DNA of 64,000 nt, taken from assembly GCA_052168355.1 (NCBI GenBank), contig JBQLZQ010000070.1:78710-142709 (forward strand), written 5' to 3'. The notes under the pieces were generated by a model that was not told the origin of the DNA, searched no databases, and was given only the letters and a program-made list of their open reading frames with translations. Numbering within the stretch: the stretch's first letter is position 1; each line of letters begins with the position of its first letter. The DNA is from JBQLZQ01 sp052168355. Lineage in GTDB: Bacteria; Pseudomonadota; Alphaproteobacteria; DSM-16000; Inquilinaceae. Of this stretch, positions 47,632 through 55,637 are shown in pieces. A program made the position numbers and the translations under genes.

Positions 47632-47950
47632 GGGCTTGGCCTGATCTCTAAGCAAGTGCCTGCGTTACCGGCACGCTCCCGGCAAACCAGATACCGCCCA
47701 CACGCCCAAAATCGCCCTGCATTTCAATGCCTATTGCTGTCCATCCTCACGACTGGAATGACCGTAGCCCGCGGACGGCGGGATGGCAAATAGCGAGGTT
47801 GCGAGGCCCGCCCTGGCGAGGCAGCGACCGACCGCCCTCAACCGCCTTGCCGCCGGGGCGGGGAGCATGGCACGGTCATTGCGTTGGAACGGGTCTTCGT
47901 TGGCACATGATGGCACGTTCCCCAAGAACGATGAACAAACAGGCAGAGGC
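47632..47950. other. Divergent regulatory region before the nucleobase operon
   Basis: This 319-base gap separates the pentapeptide-protein gene (-) from the BMP-binding-protein gene (+). It contains the sigma-54 promoter at 47868-47882. I looked for NtrC-like inverted repeats (TGCACC-type) upstream of it and see none that is convincing. No other gene or hairpin is evident. Confidence 0.7.
47868..47883 (+). promoter_or_regulatory. Sigma-54 (RpoN) promoter of the nucleobase import and deamination operon
   Basis: The sequence TGGCACGGTCATTGCG matches the -24/-12 consensus TGGCACG-N4-TTGC at every defined base; only the last position (A/T preferred) is G. Transcription would start near 47894, leaving a leader of about 57 bases before the first gene. 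Such promoters need an enhancer-binding activator, often NtrC under nitrogen limitation. Confidence 0.82.
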
Positions 47951-48967
47951 ATGATGACGAAACGAGCGACGACACTGACCCGGCGGATGCTGGCTGGCGC
48001 CCTTGCAGGCATCGGATTGATGGCCGCCGCGATGGCGCCGACCGCCGCCCAAACCGCAAAGGAAAAGCCCATCGACGTGGCCGCGATCTACACCGTGCCG
48101 GTGGAGCAGCAATGGGTCAGCCGCATCCATAAGGCGCTGACGGCGGCGGAAGAGCGCGGCGACATCACCTATACCTTCTCCGAAAACGTCGCCAACACCG
48201 ACTATGAGCGCGTCATGCGCGAATATGCCGAGCAGGACATGGATCTGGTGGTCGGCGAAGCCTTCGCCGTGGAGCGGGCGGCGCGCACGGTGGCGGCCGA
48301 ATATCCCGACGTGGCGTTCCTGATGGGGTCGTCCTTCGGCCCCGCCCAGCCCAATTTCGCGGTGTTCGACAACTGGATCCACGAGCCCAGCTACCTGTCG
48401 GGCATGATCGCCGGCAATGCGACCCAATCCAACCTCATCGGCATGGTCGGCGGCTACGCCATTCCCGAGGTCAACCGGCTGATGCACGCTTTCATGGACG
48501 GCGCGCGGGAGGTCAACCCCGATGTCGAGTTCCTGGTCACCTTCATCGGGTCCTGGTACGACCCGCCAAAGGCCAAGGAATCGGCCTTCGCCATGATCGA
48601 CAAGGGCGCGGATATTCTGTACGCGGAGCGCTTCGGCGTTTCCGACGCCGCCAAGGAGAGGGGCGTGCGGGCCATCGGCAATGTCATCGATACCGCCGCC
48701 GACTATCCCGATACGATCCTGGCCAGCGCGATCTGGCACATGGAACCGACCGTCGACCGGGCCATCCAGGCGGTGCTGGAGGGACGGTTCGAGCCGGCCG
48801 ACTATGGCCAGTTCAGCTATATGAGCTATGGCGGCGGCAGCCTGGTCATGGACGAGTCCCTGGTGCCGGCGGACGTGGCCGAGCTGGTCCGGGCCAGGGA
48901 GCAGGAGATCCTGGACGGCCTGTTCCGGGTCAACGTCAACGACGGCGAGCCGACATCGTCGCAGTAA
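47951..48967 (+). CDS. BMP-family (PnrA/BmpA-like) ABC transporter binding protein
   Basis: This is a binding protein for nucleosides or nucleobases, 338 residues, with a basic N-terminus and hydrophobic stretch ending in APTAAQ (cleavage near residue 34). Mature segments VAAIYTVPVEQQWVSRIHKA, VVGEAFAVERAARTVAAEYP, DNWIHEPSYLSGMIAG, MVGGYAIPEVNRLMHAF and DILYAERFGVSDAAKERG fit the BMP (basic membrane protein) family. Known members bind purine nucleosides, while others in this kind of operon bind pyrimidines. ATGs at 47951 and 47954 share an AGAGG site, so the start is ambiguous by one codon. First gene after the sigma-54 promoter. Confidence 0.9.
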   Translation: MMTKRATTLTRRMLAGALAGIGLMAAAMAPTAAQTAKEKPIDVAAIYTVPVEQQWVSRIHKALTAAEERGDITYTFSENVANTDYERVMREYAEQDMDLVVGEAFAVERAARTVAAEYPDVAFLMGSSFGPAQPNFAVFDNWIHEPSYLSGMIAGNATQSNLIGMVGGYAIPEVNRLMHAFMDGAREVNPDVEFLVTFIGSWYDPPKAKESAFAMIDKGADILYAERFGVSDAAKERGVRAIGNVIDTAADYPDTILASAIWHMEPTVDRAIQAVLEGRFEPADYGQFSYMSYGGGSLVMDESLVPADVAELVRAREQEILDGLFRVNVNDGEPTSSQ

Positions 48968-49034
48968 CCGGAAGGTCGAGGCGCGGGGCCGGCGGCACGA
49001 TGCCCCGGCGCCGGCGCCCAGCACCGCCCATGGC

Positions 49035-50627
49035 ATGAGCGCTCCCCCCTTCCCGCCCCTTGAGGACGGCGCGGCCGGCCGTCGCGATATCGTGCTGGCG
49101 CTGTCGGGCATCACCCGGCGGTTTGGCCCGGTGCTGGCCAATGACGGTATCGACCTGGATCTTGGCCGGGGCGAGATCCTGGCGCTGCTGGGTGAGAACG
49201 GCGCCGGCAAGACGACCCTGATGAACATCCTGTTCGGCCATTATGTCGCCGATGCCGGGACCGTGCGTATGGCCCCGCGCGGCGGCGGCCCGCTGCGCGC
49301 GCTGGAGCCGGGATCGCCCCAGGCGGCGCTGGATGCCGGCATCGGCATGGTTCACCAGCATTTCGCCCTGGCCGAGAACCTGACCGCGCTGGACGCCATC
49401 ACCCTGGGCACCGAGCCGCTGTGGCGCCCCTGGCGGTCGCGGCGCGCCGCACGGCGGCGGGTCGAGGCGCTGATGGACGACAGCGGGCTGACGGTCGATC
49501 TGGACACACCGGTCGGCGGTCTTGCCGTCGGCGAGCAGCAGCGGGTGGAAATTCTGAAGACCCTCTACCGCGATGTCCGCGTGCTGGTGCTGGACGAACC
49601 AACGGCGGTGCTGACGCCCCAGGAGGCCGACGGGCTGTTCGCCACCTTGCGAAGGCTGGCGGCCGGCGGGCTTGGCATCGTCTTCATTTCCCACAAGCTG
49701 GGCGAGGTGCTGGCGGTGTCGGACCGCATCGCGGTGCTGCGGGGCGGCCGCAAGGCGGGTGAGATGACGACCGCGTCGGCCGACCGCCGGGCCATCGCCG
49801 AGATGATGGTGGGCCGCGATGTCCCCGTCTCGCGCCGGACGGCCCGGCCCCAGGGCGAAACCCTGCTGTCGCTGGCGGACGTGACGCTGACGGCCGCCGG
49901 CGGAAGGCCGCTGCTGCGCGCCGCGTCCCTGACGGTGCGCGAGGGCGAGATCGTCGGCATCGCCGGCGTGTCGGGCAATGGCCAGGCCGGGCTGGCGGCG
50001 CTGGCGGCCGGGCTGTCGGTCCCCGACGCCGGCACCCTGGAGCTGTTCGGGCAGGCGGTGCGGCGTCCCGATCCCCAATCCGTCGCCCGCGCCGGCGTCG
50101 CCCGCGTTCCCGAAGACCGGCACCGCGACGGCATCGTCGGGGCGATGAGCGTGGCCGAGAACCTGGTGCTGGAAACCGTGCGCGATCCGGCCGTCAGCCG
50201 CGTCGGGTTCCTGCGGTTTCCGGCCATACGCCGGGGCGCGGAAACGGCGATCCGCGCCTATGACATCCGCTGCCCCGGACCGGACGCTCCGGCCCGTCTT
50301 CTGTCGGGCGGCAACATCCAGAAGCTGGTGCTGGCCCGTGGTCTGGACCGGTCCCCGCGCCTGATCCTGGCCAACCAGCCGACCCGGGGCTTGGATCTGG
50401 GCGCCCAATCGGAAATCCATGCCCGGCTGCTGGACGCGCGGATGCGCGGCGCCGGCGTACTGCTGATTTCCGAGGATCTGGACGAGTTGCTGACACTGGC
50501 CGATCGGGTGGTCGCCATCCACGACGGACGGCTGATCGACGCCGGGGCGACGGATGCCCTGGACCGGGCGCGGCTGGGCCTGATGATGGCCGGCCACGGC
50601 GACGACGCCAAGGGGGTTGCCGCATGA
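49035..50627 (+). CDS. Nucleoside/nucleobase ABC transporter ATP-binding protein (double domain)
   Basis: This 530-residue ATPase has two fused nucleotide-binding domains, as in RbsA- and NupA-type importers. The first (about 20-260) has Walker A GENGAGKTT, GMVHQHFALAENLTA (family-typical), a signature reduced to LAVGEQQR, and Walker B VLVLDEPTAVLTP with FISHKL. The second (about 275-510) has a degenerate P-loop GVSGNGQAG, signature LSGGNIQK, and NQPTRGLDLGAQ in place of the classic Walker B acidic pair. Such asymmetry is normal in this class. The ATG at 49035 is chosen; the gap to the binding-protein gene is 67 bases. The stop overlaps the next gene (ATGA). Confidence 0.92.
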   Translation: MSAPPFPPLEDGAAGRRDIVLALSGITRRFGPVLANDGIDLDLGRGEILALLGENGAGKTTLMNILFGHYVADAGTVRMAPRGGGPLRALEPGSPQAALDAGIGMVHQHFALAENLTALDAITLGTEPLWRPWRSRRAARRRVEALMDDSGLTVDLDTPVGGLAVGEQQRVEILKTLYRDVRVLVLDEPTAVLTPQEADGLFATLRRLAAGGLGIVFISHKLGEVLAVSDRIAVLRGGRKAGEMTTASADRRAIAEMMVGRDVPVSRRTARPQGETLLSLADVTLTAAGGRPLLRAASLTVREGEIVGIAGVSGNGQAGLAALAAGLSVPDAGTLELFGQAVRRPDPQSVARAGVARVPEDRHRDGIVGAMSVAENLVLETVRDPAVSRVGFLRFPAIRRGAETAIRAYDIRCPGPDAPARLLSGGNIQKLVLARGLDRSPRLILANQPTRGLDLGAQSEIHARLLDARMRGAGVLLISEDLDELLTLADRVVAIHDGRLIDAGATDALDRARLGLMMAGHGDDAKGVAA

Positions 50628-51715
50628 TCCGGCTGGAACCGCGCGCCGGGCTATCGCCCGGCCGGGCCGTCGCCGCCCGCTGCGCGGCGGGACTGGCGGC
50701 CCTGCTGCTGGCGGCCATCCCGATCGCGGCGGCCGGCGCGCCGGTGCTGGAAGCCTATCGGCTGATGGCCGTGGGTGCCTTTGGCAGCCTGTTCGCGGTG
50801 TCGGAGATGCTGACCCGCGCCACGCCGCTGATCCTGACCGGTCTGGCCGCCGCCGTCGCCTTTCGCGCCCGGCTGTGGAACATCGGGCTGGAGGGCCAAC
50901 TGTACGCCGGCGCGCTGGCCGTCGCCGCGGTCGGCACCGGACTGGTGAACGGTCCGCCGCTGGTGATGATGCCGCTGATCGTCGTGGCCGGGGCGACGGC
51001 CGGCGCGGCGCTGATGGTGGGGCCGACATTGCTCAAACTGCGCTTTGGCGCCGACGAGGTAGTGACCACCCTGCTGCTCAACTTCGTCGTTCTGCTGTTC
51101 GTGCAGATGATGCTGGAAGGCCCGATGCAGGACCCGATGAGCCTGGGGTGGCCGCAATCGGCGCCGGTGGTCGATGCCGCCGCCCTGCCCGGGCTGATCG
51201 ACCGGATGCGGGTCCACGCCGGGCTGCCGATCGGACTGGTCGCCGCCCTCGGGCTGTCGATCCTGCTGCGGCGCACGGTGTGGGGCTTCGACATCAGGGC
51301 GGTCGGCGAGAACGCGGCGGCGGCACGCCATGCCGGCCTGCCCGTAACGGCGACCCTGGTGCGGGTGGCGGCGCTGTCGGGCGCCCTGGCCGGACTGGCC
51401 GGGGTCGGCGAGGTGGCGGGGCTCAAGGGTTATCTGACCGCCGACCTGTCGCCGGGCTTCGGCTATGCCGGCATCGTCGTGGCCATGCTGGCCGGGCTGT
51501 CGCCGCTGGGCGTGGTGGCCGCTGCGCTGTTCGTCGCCAGCGTCTTCGTCGGCACCGATTCCATGAGCCGGGCGCTGGGCGTGTCCAATTACCTGGCCGA
51601 CCTGGCGGTGGCCCTGGCCCTGCTGTGCGTGCTGATCGGTGGCTTCGCCACCCGCTTCCGCCTGCGGTGGACGCGACCGGCGGCGGTGCCGACGGCTACG
51701 GAGACGAAGGGTTAG
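50624..51715 (+). CDS. Nucleoside/nucleobase ABC transporter permease 1 (NupP-like)
   Basis: This inner-membrane permease has 363 residues with about nine helices. Family blocks are ATPLILTGLAAAVAFRARLWN and NIGLEGQLYAGAL, KLRFGADEVVTTLLLNF (the loop with EVVTT is typical of BMP-linked permeases), GFDIRAVGENAAAARHAG, then GFGYAGIVVAMLAGLSPLG. It forms a heterodimer with the product of the next gene. The start overlaps the ATPase stop by four bases. Confidence 0.92.
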   Translation: MIRLEPRAGLSPGRAVAARCAAGLAALLLAAIPIAAAGAPVLEAYRLMAVGAFGSLFAVSEMLTRATPLILTGLAAAVAFRARLWNIGLEGQLYAGALAVAAVGTGLVNGPPLVMMPLIVVAGATAGAALMVGPTLLKLRFGADEVVTTLLLNFVVLLFVQMMLEGPMQDPMSLGWPQSAPVVDAAALPGLIDRMRVHAGLPIGLVAALGLSILLRRTVWGFDIRAVGENAAAARHAGLPVTATLVRVAALSGALAGLAGVGEVAGLKGYLTADLSPGFGYAGIVVAMLAGLSPLGVVAAALFVASVFVGTDSMSRALGVSNYLADLAVALALLCVLIGGFATRFRLRWTRPAAVPTATETKG

Positions 51716-51721
51716 GCGCCC

Positions 51722-52663
51722 ATGGACATCCTCGACATCCTGATCACCGCCAATTTCTGGGCGGCGGCCATCCGCATCGCCTCGCCGCTGATCTTCGGGG
51801 TGCTGGGGGCGCTCATCTGCGAGCGCGCCGGGGTGCTCAACCTGGGCATCGAAGGCATCTTCGTGGCCGGGGCCATGACCGGCTGGATGGCGGTGTGGCT
51901 GGGCGCCGGGCTGTGGGGCGGCGTGCTGGCGGCGATGGCCGTCGGCGGCGCCTTCGGGCTGCTGCATGCGGTGCTGACCGTGCCGCTGGGCCTGTCTCAG
52001 CACGTGTCGGGGATCGGCATCACCCTGCTGGCCACAAGCCTTGCCTATTTCACCTACCGCACGGCCCTTCCCGACGTGACCAGCCCCCCGCGCATCGCGC
52101 CGTTCCAGCCGCTTGACCTGCCGATCCTGTCGGACCTGCCCTTTCTGGGGCCGGCCCTGTTCCGCCAGACACCACTGACCTTCCTCGCCCTCTTCCTCGT
52201 CGTCGCCGTCGCCTGGGTGCTGTACCGCACGCCGCTTGGCCTGGCCCTGCGCGCGGTCGGCGACAACCCGGTCGCGGTGGAGGCGCAGGGGCTGCCGGTG
52301 TACGGGCTGCGCATGGGCGCGGTGGTGGTCGGATCCGCGATCATGGCCGTAGGCGGCGCGTTCCTGACCATGTCCACCTTCGACGCCTTCTTCTTCGGCA
52401 TGGTCAACGGCCGCGGCTGGATCTGCATCGCGCTGACCGTGTTCGCCTCGTGGCGGCCGGGCAAGGCGCTGCTGGGCGCCCTGCTGTTCGGCGCCTTCGA
52501 CGCCTTTCAGGTGCGGTTGCAGACCGAGGTCGGCGCCTTCGTGCCCAGCCAGATCTTCCTGATGCTGCCCTATCTGCTGTCCATCGCCGCCCTTGTCGCC
52601 GTCGCGCGCCGCGCCGATTATCCCAGGGCCCTGCTGACGCCGTGGTTCAAGGGCGAACGATAG
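51722..52663 (+). CDS. Nucleoside/nucleobase ABC transporter permease 2 (NupQ-like)
   Basis: This second inner-membrane permease has 313 residues, with eight or nine helices. Diagnostic are RIASPLIFGVLGALICERAG, VLNLGIEGIFVAGAMTG, QHVSGIGITLLATSLAYF, GLALRAVGDNPVAVEAQGL and RGWICIALTVFASWRPGKALL, each shown in part. It is six bases after permease 1. The four transport genes and the following deaminase gene are all in one direction with small gaps, so they are probably one transcript from the sigma-54 promoter. Confidence 0.92.
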   Translation: MDILDILITANFWAAAIRIASPLIFGVLGALICERAGVLNLGIEGIFVAGAMTGWMAVWLGAGLWGGVLAAMAVGGAFGLLHAVLTVPLGLSQHVSGIGITLLATSLAYFTYRTALPDVTSPPRIAPFQPLDLPILSDLPFLGPALFRQTPLTFLALFLVVAVAWVLYRTPLGLALRAVGDNPVAVEAQGLPVYGLRMGAVVVGSAIMAVGGAFLTMSTFDAFFFGMVNGRGWICIALTVFASWRPGKALLGALLFGAFDAFQVRLQTEVGAFVPSQIFLMLPYLLSIAALVAVARRADYPRALLTPWFKGER

Positions 52664-52707
52664 ATGCCTCGCCCTACTGCGAAAATCGATAGAACCTGAA
52701 CCGAACC

Positions 52708-54012
52708 ATGAGTATCTCCCTGCTTGTCAAGAACGCCACCCTGCCCGATGGTCGCGCGGGGGTGGACATCGCCTGCGCCGACGGCAAGATCCAGGCGATC
52801 GAGCCGGGGGTCGACGCCGAGGCGGCGCGGACCCTGGACGCCGGCGGGCTTCTCGTCTCACCGCCCTTCGTCGACTGCCATTTCCACATGGACGCCACCC
52901 TGTCGCTGGGCCTGCCCCGGCTCAACCGGTCGGGCACGCTGCTGGAAGGCATCGCCCTGTGGGGCGAGCTGAAGCCGCTGCTGACCGTCGAGGCGGTGGC
53001 GGAACGGGCCATGCGCTATTGCGACCTGGCGGTGTCCCAGGGGCTGTTGGCGATCCGCAGCCATGTCGATGTCTGCGACGACCGGCTGATCGGAGTCGAG
53101 GCGCTGTTGCAGGTGCGCGACCGGGTGCGGCCCTATCTGGACCTGCAACTCGTCGCCTTTCCCCAGGACGGATATTTGCGGGCGCCGGGCGCGGCGGACA
53201 ACCTGGCGCGTGCCCTGGACCTCGGCGTCGACGTGGTCGGCGGCATTCCCCATTTCGAGCGGACCATGGCCGATGGCGCGGCCAGCGTCCGGGCGCTCTG
53301 CGAGATCGCGGCGGAGCGGGGACTGCGCGTCGACATGCATTGCGACGAGACCGACGACCCCCTGTCCCGCCACATCGAGACCCTGGCCTTCGAGACCCAG
53401 CGGCTGGGCCTGCACGGGCGGGTGGCCGGGTCGCACCTCACCTCCATGCATTCGATGGACAACTACTATGTCTCCAAGCTGCTGCCGCTGATGGCCGAAG
53501 CCGGTCTCCAGGCCATCGCCAACCCGCTGATCAACATCGTCATCCAGGGCCGCCACGACACCTACCCCAAGCGCCGCGGCATGACCCGCGTCCGGGAACT
53601 GTGGGACCACGGGGTACCGGTGGCCTTTGGCCATGACTGCGTCATGGACCCGTGGTACGCGCTGGGCAACGCCGACATGCTGGAGGTGGCCCAGATGGCG
53701 CTGCATGTCGGCCATTTGACCGGACGGGACGACATGGCGCGCTGTTTCGAGGCGGTGACCGCCGTGCCGGCGGCGATCCTGGGGCTTGAGGGCTACGGCC
53801 TGGACCCCGGCTGCAACGCCGACATGGTGCTGCTGCAGGCCCGCGACCCGGTGGAGGCGATCCGGCTGAAGGCGACGCGGCTGGCCGTGGTCCGCCGCGG
53901 CCGCGTCATCGCCGAAACCCCGGCCCGCCGCGCCGCCCTTTCGCTCGAAGGCCGGCCGGAGACGGTCGATCCCGCCGACTACGCCCCGGTCGAGGGGGCG
54001 GGGCGGTCTTAG
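52708..54012 (+). CDS. codA: CodA-family cytosine deaminase with Cys in the Asp314 position
   Basis: This amidohydrolase deaminase has 434 residues and aligns with E. coli CodA end to end at a constant offset of three. Metal and catalytic residues are H58 and H60 (FVDCHFHMD), H211 and E214 (DMHCDE), H243 (AGSHLTSMHS) and D310 (FGHD). The following residue, Asp314 in E. coli, is Cys311 here (GHDCVMDPWY). This position discriminates against 5-substituted cytosine; homologues that lack Asp there were shown to deaminate 5-methylcytosine. The likely product is therefore thymine or uracil plus ammonia. It is fifth gene of the sigma-54 operon, 44 bases after permease 2. Isocytosine-type or other aminopyrimidine substrates remain possible. 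Confidence 0.9.
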   Translation: MSISLLVKNATLPDGRAGVDIACADGKIQAIEPGVDAEAARTLDAGGLLVSPPFVDCHFHMDATLSLGLPRLNRSGTLLEGIALWGELKPLLTVEAVAERAMRYCDLAVSQGLLAIRSHVDVCDDRLIGVEALLQVRDRVRPYLDLQLVAFPQDGYLRAPGAADNLARALDLGVDVVGGIPHFERTMADGAASVRALCEIAAERGLRVDMHCDETDDPLSRHIETLAFETQRLGLHGRVAGSHLTSMHSMDNYYVSKLLPLMAEAGLQAIANPLINIVIQGRHDTYPKRRGMTRVRELWDHGVPVAFGHDCVMDPWYALGNADMLEVAQMALHVGHLTGRDDMARCFEAVTAVPAAILGLEGYGLDPGCNADMVLLQARDPVEAIRLKATRLAVVRRGRVIAETPARRAALSLEGRPETVDPADYAPVEGAGRS

Positions 54013-54013
54013 G

Positions 54014-55546
54014 TCACGTCGTCACGACGAACTGACCCATCATGCCGGCGTCCTCATGCTCGAGGATATGGCAGTGGTACATGTAGGGAGCGTCAGGATC
54101 GGCATAGTCGGCGAAACCGAGCAGCAGGCGGACGCGCTCTTGCGGCCCGACCAGAACCGTGTCCTTCAACCCGGCTTCAGCCGGGGACGGCGGCGCGCCG
54201 TTGCGGTCGAGCAGGCGGAACTGAACGTCGTGAATATGAACGGGATGCGCCAAAGGCGAGGTGTTCTCGATTTCCCAGATCTCGCTGGTCCCGACCGTCA
54301 CGCGCTCGTCGATCCTGGTCATGTCCATCGACCGGCCATTGATCGTGAAACCGCCGCCCGCCATCATCCCGCCCATCCCCATGTCGAACACAAAGCGCCG
54401 GGTGCCGACGGCGGACGACGGGTCCGGGCGGGGGAGCGCGATCAGGCGTTCGGGCATGGCGGGCGGCCGGGCCAGCCCGCCATCGGGCCGGATTTCCAGG
54501 ACATCGACGGCGATGTCATCGGCCGCCCCACCAATCATGCCCCTTCCCATCATGCCTCCGCCCATCGGGCCCGTGTTGGCGGGGGAGACGGCGCGCAACG
54601 CGACGGGTTGACCGCCGGTCAGATCGACCACGATCTCAGCCCTTTCGCCGGGCGACAGCGCGACCCGATCCGTGCGATGCGGGCGCTCCAACAGGCCACC
54701 ATCGCTGCCGATCAGATGGAACGACCGGCCGTCGCCAAAGCCAAAGACGTAGGAGCGGGCGTTCGAGCCGTTCAACAGGCGTAACCGCAACCGCGCGGCG
54801 GTGGCCCGAAAATAGGGTGCGGCCACGCCGTTGACGAGCAGGACATTTCCCTGCATGCCCATCATCCGGTCGTGCATCGAGGCCGAATAGTAGAACGACC
54901 CGTCGCGATTGAAGGCGCGGTCCTGAACGATAAGCGGGATGTCGTCGACGCCGTAGTCGCGCGGCAGATCGAGACGGTCGGTTTCGTCGTCGCGCAGATA
55001 GATCGCCCCGGCCAGCCCGTGATAGACCTGCGGCCCGGTTTCGGGAACCATGTGGGAGTGGTACCAGACCATCGCCGCGCGCTGCCGGACCTCGAATTCC
55101 GGCGACCATGTCGCGCCCGTCCGGATCACCTGATGCGGACCGCCATCGGCGTGGGCCGGAACGTGCATGCCGTGCCAATGCAGCGTGCTCGGCATACCGA
55201 TGCCGTTGGCGACGTTCAGACGCACCCGTTCGCCCGCGCGCATCTCCAGGGTCGGCCCCAGATAGGCGCCGTTGATGCCGAGCGTCGGCGTCTCGACATC
55301 GTCGAAGAAACGGCTGATGCCGCGCTCCAGAGCCAGGTCGAAGACCCGCACGCCGTCCCGCGTCTCACCGGTCATCAGCGGCGGAATGGCGAGCGGTTTG
55401 GGCGATGCGGCAAAGGCCGCGCCACCGTCCGTTCCAAACAGGGCGCCCACGGCCGTTCCAGCGGTCACCGCGCCGCCGGCCAACAGCAGTCCCTTGATCG
55501 TCGCTCGTCTGCCGACCATGGATCGCGTGTCGTCCCTGTTTCGCAA
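54014..55546 (-). CDS. Multicopper oxidase (CueO/SufI-like)
   Basis: This is a periplasmic three-domain copper oxidase, 510 residues. The N-terminus has a twin arginine (GRRATIKG) before a hydrophobic segment, consistent with Tat export though not a perfect motif. Copper ligands are all present: HWHGMH and WYHSHM in domain 1, HPVHIHDVQF, and the type 1 site YHCHILEHEDAGMM with an axial Met. Met-rich runs (MGGGMMGRGM and MGMGGMMAGGG) could bind Cu(I), as in CueO, so copper tolerance is the likeliest role. It is downstream of metH on the same strand and tail-to-tail with codA, one base apart. Confidence 0.9.
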   Translation of the reverse strand: MRNRDDTRSMVGRRATIKGLLLAGGAVTAGTAVGALFGTDGGAAFAASPKPLAIPPLMTGETRDGVRVFDLALERGISRFFDDVETPTLGINGAYLGPTLEMRAGERVRLNVANGIGMPSTLHWHGMHVPAHADGGPHQVIRTGATWSPEFEVRQRAAMVWYHSHMVPETGPQVYHGLAGAIYLRDDETDRLDLPRDYGVDDIPLIVQDRAFNRDGSFYYSASMHDRMMGMQGNVLLVNGVAAPYFRATAARLRLRLLNGSNARSYVFGFGDGRSFHLIGSDGGLLERPHRTDRVALSPGERAEIVVDLTGGQPVALRAVSPANTGPMGGGMMGRGMIGGAADDIAVDVLEIRPDGGLARPPAMPERLIALPRPDPSSAVGTRRFVFDMGMGGMMAGGGFTINGRSMDMTRIDERVTVGTSEIWEIENTSPLAHPVHIHDVQFRLLDRNGAPPSPAEAGLKDTVLVGPQERVRLLLGFADYADPDAPYMYHCHILEHEDAGMMGQFVVTT

Positions 55547-55637
55547 GCCCCCGTCGCCGGCACGCCCGCGGCTAACTATGCACGACCTCCAATGTACTCA
55601 AGAAGAGCAGGTCGAAGGGCGCAAGAACGATCATACC

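Noticed and set aside
47899..47913. A second sigma-54-like site (TGGCACATGATGGC)
   Set aside because: The -12 element (TTGC at the right distance) is missing; only the promoter at 47868 fits the whole consensus.
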